A stretch of DNA of 21,278 nucleotides, taken from the NCBI GenBank assembly GCA_017559885.1, contig JAFYQN010000030.1:1-21278 (forward strand), read 5' to 3'. The DNA is from Clostridia bacterium (GTDB lineage Bacteria; Bacillota; Clostridia; Oscillospirales; Acutalibacteraceae). Below, piece after piece: positions 14,076-21,278 of this stretch. The translations under genes were made by a program, and so were the position numbers. The notes beneath the pieces were generated by a model, which did no database searches, had not been told where the DNA came from, and saw nothing but the letters and a program-made list of their open reading frames with translations. Each line of letters begins with the position of its first letter. Within the stretch, counting starts at the first letter, position 1.

Positions 14076-16592
14076 TTGAAACTGCTTGCAATTGACGGAA
14101 ACAGTATAATAAACCGTGCCTTTTACGGAATAAAATTGCTATCTACAAAAGATGGCCAATACACCAATGCCGTATACGGTTTTATAAACATTTTGAATAA
14201 GTTGCTCGAAAAAGAAAATCCCGATTGCGTAGCGGTTGCGTTTGACCTAAAAGCGCCTACCTTCCGCCACAAGATGTACGACGCTTACAAAGCTGGTCGC
14301 CACGCAATGCCCGATGAGCTTCGCGAGCAATTCCCAATTCTTAAAGAGTGGCTAACCCTTGCAGGTTACACATACATCGAATGCGAAGGCTACGAAGCGG
14401 ATGATATCTTGGGCACACTTGCCCGTAGCGCAAACACTAGCGGCAACTGTTGCGTTATTGCGACAGGCGACCGCGACTCATTGCAACTCGTGTCTGATAC
14501 AACACGCGTTTTGCTTACTGTTACAAAAATGGGTCATCCTGAAATCACCGATTACACAAAAGAAAAGTTGTTTGAAGATTACGGCCTTACCCCCTGTGAG
14601 ATGATTGAACTCAAATCCCTCATGGGTGACTCATCAGACAATATCCCCGGTGTTACAGGCGTTGGTCAAAAGACTGCGACCGACCTTATCACAAAATATC
14701 ATAGCATTGACTATATCTATGAACATTTGGACGAACTCCAGATTAAAGACGGCGTGCGAGCAAAGCTTGCCGCAGGTAAAGATAGCGCGTTTTTAAGCCG
14801 TACTCTCGGCACCATAAACTGTGAGGCGCCCGTTGATACCGACATCAATAATTACAAAATCGGCGATGGCGACAAAAATGCTTTGGCATCGCTAATGACC
14901 CGACTTGAGTTTTTTAAACTTATGGACAAGATGGGCATTACACCCGGTGTTGTAACCGGTCAAGAAGTTACTTGCGCCACCTGTTACGAAATTGGCAATG
15001 GCGCCGATATAAAAGAACAGGCCGATATTTATATTCAAGACGGCATGGCAGTCGCTGTAAGTAACGGCAAGGTTTGTCCGCTTAACGATATTGAATTATT
15101 GCTAACGCTTGAAAACGCCGACATTTCAAAACGTGTTTACGATTACAAAAATCTTTATAAAAACTACGAAAGTATAAAGTCGGTAAAATTTGACGCTATG
15201 CTCGCGGCTTACGTGTGCAACCCATCGGCATCCGACTACTCTATTGATAGACTTATTGCAGAATACGGCTCTACCGTAGAAGTAAAAGACTGTGTCGATG
15301 AAACTTTAATTTCTGCGGCAAATTTCTCTGCTTGTTGTGATAATCTTACAAAATCGCTCCAAGAAAGCGGTCAATTAGACCTTCTTTATAGCATAGAAGT
15401 TCCTTTGGCAAAAGTATTGGGCAGTATGGAACAAATCGGTTTTCTTGCCGATTTCGACGGTTTGCAAGAGCACTCTAAACTTTTAGAGTCGCGTATTAAC
15501 GAACTGACCAACGAAATATATACTCTTGCAGGCGAAGAGTTTAATATCAACTCGCCCAAGCAACTTGGACAAATTTTGTTTGTAAAATTAGGACTCCCTG
15601 CAAAAAAGAAAACCAAAAGCGGTTTTAGTACAAATGCCGAAGTACTCGAAGAACTGCGATACGACTTCCCTATCGTTGAGTTAATTTTACAGTATAGACA
15701 ACTTGCAAAACTTAAATCAACCTATTGCGACGGTTTGCTTGCTTGCCGAGGCGAAGATGGTAGAATTCACTCCACCTTCAACCAAACCGAAGCTCGCACA
15801 GGTCGTATCAGTTCGCTTGAACCCAATTTACAAAACATACCCGTACGCACCGAAGAAGGCAAAATTTTGCGCAAATTCTTTACCGCGCGTGAGGGTTATG
15901 TTCTTTGTGATGCCGACTACTCACAAATTGAACTTCGCGTATTGGCATCTATGGCGCAAGATACGGTTATGATTGACGCTTTCCGTAGCGATACCGATAT
16001 TCACACCATAACCGCTTCACAGGTGTTTAATATTCCCGTTGATATGGTACTCCCAATTATGCGTAGTCGCGCAAAAGCGGTTAACTTTGGCATAGTTTAC
16101 GGCATAGGCGCGTTTTCTTTGGCAAAAGACATCGGTGTTAGTCGCAAAGAAGCCGATACCTATATCAAAAACTATCTCGATACCTACAAGGGTATTGCCG
16201 CTTATATGGAAAACACTATTGCCAAGGCCAAGCAAAACGGTTACGTTTCTACCCTTTTTGGCCGAAGACGTTATTTGCCCGAACTTTCGGTATCTAACGG
16301 TATGCTACGCGCATTTGGCGAGCGCGTTGCGCGTAATGCGCCCATACAAGGCACTGCCGCCGACATAATAAAAATCGCTATGATAAGGGTAAGTGACCGA
16401 CTTCAAAAAGAAATACCAACGGCAAATCTTATTTTGCAGGTACACGACGAACTAATTGTTGAATGCCAAGAAAAAGACCAAACCGCCGTTTGTAATATTT
16501 TGGAACAAGAAATGTCTGCCGCGGCAAATTTGGCAGTAGAACTTAAGGTTGACGCTCATAGCGGAAAAAACTGGCTTGAGGCAAAAGACTAA
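14076..16592 (+). CDS. polA: DNA polymerase I
   Basis: The 838-residue enzyme fills gaps and removes RNA primers in replication and repair. The N-terminal 5' nuclease (about 1-290) shows D7, R65, ADD (108-110), GDRD (131-134) and the GDSSDNIPGV H3TH loop (184-193). The middle region (about 300-440) looks like a 3'-5' exonuclease domain but I see no D-x-E motif, so proofreading is probably lost, as in many Bacillota. The polymerase domain (about 440-838) is intact: motif A D614 in DYSQIE, the finger helix R663, K667, F671, Y675, and motif C H790-D791-E792. The start is TTG at 14076, giving the usual MKLLAIDGNS opening with AGGAG 10 nt upstream; an ATG at 14068 reads only three codons. It is followed by rimI at a TAATG junction. 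Confidence 0.96.
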   Translation: MKLLAIDGNSIINRAFYGIKLLSTKDGQYTNAVYGFINILNKLLEKENPDCVAVAFDLKAPTFRHKMYDAYKAGRHAMPDELREQFPILKEWLTLAGYTYIECEGYEADDILGTLARSANTSGNCCVIATGDRDSLQLVSDTTRVLLTVTKMGHPEITDYTKEKLFEDYGLTPCEMIELKSLMGDSSDNIPGVTGVGQKTATDLITKYHSIDYIYEHLDELQIKDGVRAKLAAGKDSAFLSRTLGTINCEAPVDTDINNYKIGDGDKNALASLMTRLEFFKLMDKMGITPGVVTGQEVTCATCYEIGNGADIKEQADIYIQDGMAVAVSNGKVCPLNDIELLLTLENADISKRVYDYKNLYKNYESIKSVKFDAMLAAYVCNPSASDYSIDRLIAEYGSTVEVKDCVDETLISAANFSACCDNLTKSLQESGQLDLLYSIEVPLAKVLGSMEQIGFLADFDGLQEHSKLLESRINELTNEIYTLAGEEFNINSPKQLGQILFVKLGLPAKKKTKSGFSTNAEVLEELRYDFPIVELILQYRQLAKLKSTYCDGLLACRGEDGRIHSTFNQTEARTGRISSLEPNLQNIPVRTEEGKILRKFFTAREGYVLCDADYSQIELRVLASMAQDTVMIDAFRSDTDIHTITASQVFNIPVDMVLPIMRSRAKAVNFGIVYGIGAFSLAKDIGVSRKEADTYIKNYLDTYKGIAAYMENTIAKAKQNGYVSTLFGRRRYLPELSVSNGMLRAFGERVARNAPIQGTAADIIKIAMIRVSDRLQKEIPTANLILQVHDELIVECQEKDQTAVCNILEQEMSAAANLAVELKVDAHSGKNWLEAKD

Positions 16593-17032
16593 TGAACGAA
16601 ATTAAAATTGGCATCGCCACACAAAACGATATTCCTGCTATCGCAGATATTGAAAAAGCATGTTTTTCTACTCCTTGGAGTGAAAATGCTATATTGGAAT
16701 CGATGAATGCTACTACAACGTTTTATGCCGCTTACCAAAACGACGTTGTCGCAGGTTATATGGGTGTTTCAAAAATCGCAGGCGAAGGTTACGTAACAAA
16801 CGTTGCCGTCTTACCCCCATACCGCCGTAATGGAATCGGTAAAGCATTACTCGAATACGTTATAGCGGACTGTAAAGATACACTTGAATTCATCTCTCTC
16901 GAAGTTCGCGTTTCAAACGCCCCCGCTATTGCTCTTTATGAACGCGCAGGATTTAAAGAGGTAGGTCTTCGCAAACGTTTTTATACCCATCCTGATGAAG
17001 ACGCCCTTATTATGACAAAAACTTTTCTTTAA
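16592..17032 (+). CDS. rimI: Ribosomal protein S18-alanine N-acetyltransferase
   Basis: This 146-residue GNAT enzyme acetylates the N-terminal alanine of ribosomal protein S18. The acetyl-CoA loop RRNGIG (78-83), E104 in SLEVRVSN and Y116 in ALYERAGF match the residues used by RimI, and the C-terminal YTHPDEDALIM is a RimI-type tail. It starts at the polA stop (TAATG) and ends 14 nt before tsaD. The rimI-tsaD neighbourhood is widespread in bacteria and supports RimI over a generic acetyltransferase. tsaB, often in the same cluster, is not present here. Confidence 0.9.
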   Translation: MNEIKIGIATQNDIPAIADIEKACFSTPWSENAILESMNATTTFYAAYQNDVVAGYMGVSKIAGEGYVTNVAVLPPYRRNGIGKALLEYVIADCKDTLEFISLEVRVSNAPAIALYERAGFKEVGLRKRFYTHPDEDALIMTKTFL

Positions 17033-17046
17033 ACTTTGGTGATTTA

Positions 17047-18051
17047 ATGATAATTTTAGCAATTGAATCGTCTTGTGACGAAACCTCGGTAGCAATTACC
17101 GACGGTCGCAAAATTCTTTCAAATATAATAGCCACACAAATTGCCGAACATAAAATCTATGGCGGCGTTGTGCCTGAAATCGCCTCTCGCAGACATACCG
17201 AGGCAATCAGTCAGGTATGTGACGAAGCATTAAGCGTGGCAGGTGTTACATATAGTGATATTGATGCCGTAGCCGTAACATTTGCGCCCGGTCTTATCGG
17301 CGCGTTGCTTGTGGGCGTTAACTTTGCAAAAGGACTCGCCTTTTCGCTTGGCGTGCCGCTAATTCCCGTGCATCATTTGCGTTCGCATATCGCGGCAAAC
17401 TATATAGAAGCACCCGAACTCAAACCGCCTTTTATGTGCCTTACGGTGTCAGGCGGCAACACAATTATTACCGAGGTTACCGATTACACCTGTTTTACCC
17501 CCGTTGGCAGAACAACCGATGACGCCGCAGGCGAATGTTTTGACAAAACTGCGCGAGCATTGGGTCTTTCGTACCCGGGAGGCGTAAACCTTGACAAGAT
17601 AGCAACGGTTGCAGATACAAAAAAATATCCGCTACCCTACCCACACACCGAAAATCCGTATGATTTTAGTTTTTCGGGTCTTAAAACAGCGGTTGTAAAC
17701 CTTGTGCACAACAAAACCCAAAAAGGTGAAGAAATTGACACACCCGTGCTTGCCGCTACCATAAGGCAAAAAGTATGCGATATACTTATTGATAAAACCA
17801 TTTCGGCTGTAAAATCACACGGGCATAAAACCCTTGTGCTCGCAGGCGGTGTTTCGGCTAATTCGGAACTTCGTACGCGTATGCAACAAGAGTGTGACAA
17901 ACTTGGTATCACACTTTATTATCCACCCCTTAAATACTGTGGCGACAATGCCGCTATGGTTGGCGTTCAGGGATATTACGAATATTTAAGCGGCAATATA
18001 TCCGACGCTTCACTTAACGCGACTGCGACACTACCAATAAATTACCGATAA
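17047..18051 (+). CDS. tsaD: tRNA N6-adenosine threonylcarbamoyltransferase
   Basis: TsaD transfers the threonylcarbamoyl group to A37 of tRNAs reading ANN codons, the last step of t6A synthesis, and is essential in most bacteria. The 334-residue protein has the ASKHA-fold start AIESSCDETS, the YGGVVPEIASRRH block, the metal-binding HLRSH (H110, H114), SGGNT (134-138), GECFDKTARALGLSYPGG, FSFSGLKTA, and GGVSANSELR followed by a late CGDNAAM. The common forms HMEGH or HIEGH and SGGHT are varied here at non-ligand positions, so activity should be retained. Partners TsaB, TsaC and TsaE must be encoded elsewhere. GGTGAT precedes the ATG. Confidence 0.97.
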   Translation: MIILAIESSCDETSVAITDGRKILSNIIATQIAEHKIYGGVVPEIASRRHTEAISQVCDEALSVAGVTYSDIDAVAVTFAPGLIGALLVGVNFAKGLAFSLGVPLIPVHHLRSHIAANYIEAPELKPPFMCLTVSGGNTIITEVTDYTCFTPVGRTTDDAAGECFDKTARALGLSYPGGVNLDKIATVADTKKYPLPYPHTENPYDFSFSGLKTAVVNLVHNKTQKGEEIDTPVLAATIRQKVCDILIDKTISAVKSHGHKTLVLAGGVSANSELRTRMQQECDKLGITLYYPPLKYCGDNAAMVGVQGYYEYLSGNISDASLNATATLPINYR

Positions 18052-18073
18052 TCAAATTGGAGGGCTTAATATT

Positions 18074-18985
18074 ATGAAAAAAAAGAAGCTTCTTATGATA
18101 GTCAATCCCCGTTCGGGAAAGGCAAAAATTAAAAACGACGCTTTAAAAATAATTCAGATTTTTTCGGATGCAGGATTTGAAGTTACCGTTTATCCGACAC
18201 AGGCGTCGGGTGATGCCACAATTAAAGCGCAATCAATAAAAGAGGGCAAATATGACCGCATCGTTGTTTGCGGTGGCGACGGCACACTCAACGAAGTTAT
18301 AACCGGTGTTATGCGTAGCGGTATCAAATGCACACTCGGTTATATTCCCTCAGGTACGCTTAACGAGTGGTCCACAGGTCTAAAAATATCTAAAAACTTT
18401 ACGAAAGCGGCAGAAGATATTATAAACGGTCGCGAAATTTATCTTGATATCGGTAAATTCGACGACAGATATTTCTCATACACTGCCTCTTTTGGCGCGT
18501 TTACCGAAGCATCATATTCTGCTCCTCAAGGCGTAAAAAACGTATTTGGCGAAGCGGCATATTATTTTGAAGGTATAAAGGGTATCGGTAACATAAAACC
18601 GATTCACCTAAAGTTTAAATGTGATGGTCGCGAAATCGAAGACGATTTTGCATTTGGCGCAATATCAAACTCAATGTCGGTTGGCGGTATAGTAAAGTTT
18701 GACAACTCGGTAGTTAAACTTAACGACGGCAAATTTGAAGTATTGCTTATTAAAAATCCAACCAATATTATTCAACTTCAATCTATCGTAGACGGTATTT
18801 TGCGTCAAGACCTCAGCGCTAAAGAGTTTGAATTTTTCCACACTCACGAAATCACGGTAACAGGCGGTGACAAACTCCCCTGGACACTTGACGGTGAATT
18901 CTGCGAAGGCAAGGACAGCGTAACGCTTACAAACGTTCCGTCTGCTATACGCCTCGTAGTACCGCAAAGCACAAAAATCAAATAG
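18074..18985 (+). CDS. Diacylglycerol/lipid kinase (YegS/DgkB family)
   Basis: The 303-residue protein is a soluble member of the diacylglycerol kinase catalytic family, which phosphorylates diacylglycerol or related lipids at the membrane surface with ATP. NPRSGK (11-16) and GGDGTLNE (67-74) form the nucleotide site, and the C-terminal half contains the second lobe ending with LPWTLDGEF, matching the family W-T-x-D-G-E. The third motif reads PSGTLNEWSTGL (92-103), where the usual form is GT-x-NDFA, so D is replaced by E. In Bacillota the DgkB enzyme recycles diacylglycerol from lipoteichoic acid synthesis, a plausible role given the cell-shape genes that follow, but the substrate is not proven. 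GGAGGG precedes the ATG, and mreB starts 18 nt after the stop. Confidence 0.9.
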   Translation: MKKKKLLMIVNPRSGKAKIKNDALKIIQIFSDAGFEVTVYPTQASGDATIKAQSIKEGKYDRIVVCGGDGTLNEVITGVMRSGIKCTLGYIPSGTLNEWSTGLKISKNFTKAAEDIINGREIYLDIGKFDDRYFSYTASFGAFTEASYSAPQGVKNVFGEAAYYFEGIKGIGNIKPIHLKFKCDGREIEDDFAFGAISNSMSVGGIVKFDNSVVKLNDGKFEVLLIKNPTNIIQLQSIVDGILRQDLSAKEFEFFHTHEITVTGGDKLPWTLDGEFCEGKDSVTLTNVPSAIRLVVPQSTKIK

Positions 18986-19003
18986 TTTTAAGGAGTTTAA
19001 ATA

Positions 19004-20023
19004 ATGTTTACAAGAGATATAGGTGTAGACCTTGGCACCGCAAATACACTCGTATGTGTTAAAGGTAAAGGTATAATAATGCGCGAGCCCTCTGTTGTGG
19101 CTTACGACGTAAGAAACGACGCCGTTAGAGCAGTTGGTCGCGAAGCTAAAGAAATGATAGGCAGAACCCCCGGTTCTATCGTAGCGGTACGTCCTCTTAA
19201 AGACGGTGTTATTGCCGACTTTGACGTAACTGCCGCTATGCTTAAACGATTTGTAAGTGAAGCGCTTAAGGGTTCGCTGTTTTCAAGGGTTCGTATGGTA
19301 ATTTGTATCCCTACTGGTGTTACCGAGGTTGAAAGTCGCGCCGTTTTTGATGCCGCAAAGCAAGCAGGCGCTTACGACGTTGACTTGGTAGAAGAACCAA
19401 TGGCAGCAGCCGTTGGCGCAGGGTTGCCCGTGCAAGACGCAACAGGTAATATGATAGTTGATATAGGCGGCGGCACAAGTGAAATAGCCGTTATTTCACT
19501 TGGCGATATCGTTACTGCTCAATCGCTCCGCATTGCAGGTGATGACCTCGACGAAGCTATAATTAATCATATGCGTAAAAAGCACAACCTACTCATAGGC
19601 GAGCGCACCGCCGAGCAAATTAAAATTGATATTGGTTCGGCAAAACCATACGAAGGCGAAACGTCAATTGAGATAAAGGGTAGAAACGTTATCGACGGTC
19701 TGCCTAAAAACGTTACCATTACCTCGGCTGAGGTTCGTGACGCTATGTTAGATACCATAACTCAAATAATCGACGCTATTCGCTCAACACTTGAAAAAAC
19801 ACCGCCTGAACTTTCTGCCGATATTATTGATAGCGGTATTACCCTTACGGGTGGCACTGCGCTTTTACGCGGACTTGCGGAACTTATCGCAGAAGAAACA
19901 GGTATGCCCGTAAGCATTGCGGCAAATCCGCTTGATTGCGTAGTTATGGGCGCCGCAAAACGTCTTGAGGGTGATATTGGTTTTAGCAATTACACCTTCC
20001 GTAGAGGCAAAAGATTCAGATAA
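19004..20023 (+). CDS. mreB: Rod shape-determining actin homolog MreB/Mbl
   Basis: This 339-residue bacterial actin polymerises under the inner membrane and steers the elongation machinery. Nucleotide-binding motifs are clear: GVDLGTANTLV (7-17), VEEPMAAAVGAGLP (129-142), VDIGGGTSEIAVISLG (152-167), and SGITLTGGTALLRG near the C-terminus. The length is typical. Bacillota often have MreB, Mbl and MreBH paralogs; the adjacent mreC and mreD favour MreB. AAGGAG lies 8 nt before the ATG. Confidence 0.95.
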   Translation: MFTRDIGVDLGTANTLVCVKGKGIIMREPSVVAYDVRNDAVRAVGREAKEMIGRTPGSIVAVRPLKDGVIADFDVTAAMLKRFVSEALKGSLFSRVRMVICIPTGVTEVESRAVFDAAKQAGAYDVDLVEEPMAAAVGAGLPVQDATGNMIVDIGGGTSEIAVISLGDIVTAQSLRIAGDDLDEAIINHMRKKHNLLIGERTAEQIKIDIGSAKPYEGETSIEIKGRNVIDGLPKNVTITSAEVRDAMLDTITQIIDAIRSTLEKTPPELSADIIDSGITLTGGTALLRGLAELIAEETGMPVSIAANPLDCVVMGAAKRLEGDIGFSNYTFRRGKRFR

Positions 20024-20041
20024 ATTAAGGAGAAATAAAAA

Positions 20042-20902
20042 ATGCGCTTTTTCCTTCGAAGTCGTCAGTTCAAAATAATAGTCGCCATATTTTGCGCCGT
20101 TGTTTTGCTTTCGCTTTCGTTTGTGTTGGTCGGCAAGCGTATGTCACCGCAAACCGATATCGCAGGCACTATTACCGCGCCTGTTAGAAATTTGTTTACA
20201 AGTGTTTCAAACGTTGTTACCGACATTATAAGCAACTACAACAGCGGTAGTAAATTAAGTCTTGAAAACGCACAACTCAAAGCCGAAATCGACTCTTTAC
20301 GTCAGCAAATTGCAGATTACGAATCTATTTCCGAACAAAACGAATTTTATAAAGAATATCTTGGCATTAAAGAAACCAACCCCGATTTTGTTTTAACCGA
20401 CGCAACTCTTATTGCGCGTGATCACGACGATCCGTACGGCAGTTTCACAATAAACAAGGGTTCGGCTTCGGGTATTGCCAAATACGACCCCGTCATTACC
20501 GATGCAGGCATCGTAGGATACGTAACTGAAGTGGGTCTTACATCTTGTAAAGTAACTACCATTTTAAGTCCCGATATAACACTTGGCGCGCTCGATAACA
20601 GAACGCAAGATTCGGGTATTGTAACCGGTTCGCTTAAATTCGCTATAGACGGTATGTGTCAGTTTTCAAATTTGGCGCGTTCATGCACCGTAGCAGTCGG
20701 CGACTATGTTATCACCTCGGGCGAAGGTATTTTCCCTTCCGGTTTGCTTGTAGGTTCAGTTCATAACATAGGCGTTGATGAAAAAAACAATTCGATCTAT
20801 GCCGAAATCAAACCCTTTGCCGAAATTTCAGAACTCCGATCGGTTATGGTTATCACCTCTTTTGAAGGTCAAGGCGGTATAGCAATCGGGGACGGTGAAT
20901 AG
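20042..20902 (+). CDS. mreC: Rod shape-determining protein MreC
   Basis: MreC is a single-pass membrane protein that links MreB to the wall synthase complex (RodA, PBP2). The 286-residue product has a short cytoplasmic N-terminus, a membrane segment (about 11-31), a coiled coil (about 70-105, with LENAQLKAEIDSLRQQI) and the extracellular beta-domain with the family blocks GSFTINKGSASGI, AGIVGYVTEVG and VITSGEGIFPSGLLVG. AAGGAG precedes the start, 18 nt after mreB. It ends 4 nt before mreD. Confidence 0.95.
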   Translation: MRFFLRSRQFKIIVAIFCAVVLLSLSFVLVGKRMSPQTDIAGTITAPVRNLFTSVSNVVTDIISNYNSGSKLSLENAQLKAEIDSLRQQIADYESISEQNEFYKEYLGIKETNPDFVLTDATLIARDHDDPYGSFTINKGSASGIAKYDPVITDAGIVGYVTEVGLTSCKVTTILSPDITLGALDNRTQDSGIVTGSLKFAIDGMCQFSNLARSCTVAVGDYVITSGEGIFPSGLLVGSVHNIGVDEKNNSIYAEIKPFAEISELRSVMVITSFEGQGGIAIGDGE

Positions 20903-20906
20903 TTTT

Positions 20907-21278
20907 ATGAAAAGCCGTAGAAACATATTTAAGTTTAGGTTTATTAACGTATTGTTGTTTGCTGTTTTAATATTTATTCAATATAGCGCTACCTTTTCTA
21001 TTAAAATTTCACACGCTAATCCATTGTTACCCTTAACTCTTTTGGTTATTATTTGTATGTTTTGTTCCGAACTTACAGCCGCAATTTCAGGGTTAATGGT
21101 TGGAATTTTTATGGACGCATCAGCCGCTACGCCGTCGGGCTTTAACGCTATCGTTTTGATGGTAATTTCTCTTGCGGTCGCTCTTATAATAAGGCATCTT
21201 TTTAACAACAATATTTTTTCGGCTATTGCGTTGTGTTTGTTGTGTTCGACGGCATATTACCTGTTGCGGTGGGGAATC
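20907..21278 (+). CDS. mreD: Rod shape-determining protein MreD (cut by window end)
   Basis: An open frame of 124 codons runs from the ATG at 20907 to the end of the window without a stop. The product begins MKSRRNIFKFRF and has several hydrophobic segments; the block GLMVGIFMDASAATPSGFNA corresponds to the MreD signature G-x-x-x-G-x-x-x-D near a membrane segment. Position right after mreC supports the call. MreD is usually about 160-175 residues, so roughly 40-50 residues are missing. GGTGA at 20894-20898, inside the end of mreC, is the likely ribosome binding site. A start of rodA or a penicillin-binding protein 2 gene would be expected next. Confidence 0.9.
   Translation, partial: MKSRRNIFKFRFINVLLFAVLIFIQYSATFSIKISHANPLLPLTLLVIICMFCSELTAAISGLMVGIFMDASAATPSGFNAIVLMVISLAVALIIRHLFNNNIFSAIALCLLCSTAYYLLRWGI

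Overview
The window looks like an ordinary chromosomal segment of an endospore-forming, low-to-mid-GC Bacillota, most likely an uncultured gut-type member of the class Clostridia. The reasons are a complete spoIIIA operon, a GntR/YtrA-type ABC operon, an Asp23/Gls24 protein beside spoIIIA, strong AGGAGG ribosome binding sites, and Firmicute-type versions of PolA, MreB/C/D, TsaD and RimI. This placement is inference from protein style; no rRNA or other taxonomic marker is present. Coding density is very high. There are no tRNA genes, insertion sequences, phage genes or CRISPR arrays.

Layout. (1) 125-3995, plus strand: a compact operon of a DUF2156 (MprF C-terminal-like) protein, a GNAT acetyltransferase and a GH38 alpha-mannosidase, closed by a hairpin terminator. 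(2) 4094-7077, plus strand: a strong promoter with a striking three-copy operator, then a YtrA-type repressor, an ABC ATPase and an ABC permease; a hairpin at 7080-7115 ends this operon and the convergent one. (3) 7130-12102, minus strand: Asp23/Gls24 protein with its own candidate promoter, preceded in transcription order by spoIIIAA-AB-AC-AD-AE-AF-AG-AH, the mother-cell half of the forespore feeding/secretion channel. (4) 12211-13957, minus strand: dusB-yebC, driven by a perfect consensus sigma-A promoter so close to the dusB ATG that the mRNA should be almost leaderless, and ended by a hairpin with a U-tract. (5) 14076 to the end, plus strand: polA-rimI-tsaD-lipid kinase-mreB-mreC-mreD (cut by the window edge), in one tightly packed cluster behind a promoter divergent to dusB.

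How they fit together. Regions 3-5 are core cell biology: sporulation, translation and tRNA modification (DusB, RimI, TsaD), DNA repair and replication (PolA), lipid recycling and rod-shape control (lipid kinase, MreBCD). Regions 1-2 are the accessory part: glycan breakdown, and a regulated exporter probably linked to envelope stress.

I did not find a convincing undescribed biological system. The observations most worth checking are regulatory: the three-half-site operator of the YtrA-type operon, the near-leaderless dusB transcript, and the TTG start of polA overlapping a three-codon ATG mini-ORF. The joining of polA/rimI/tsaD with mreBCD in one run of genes is an unusual arrangement.
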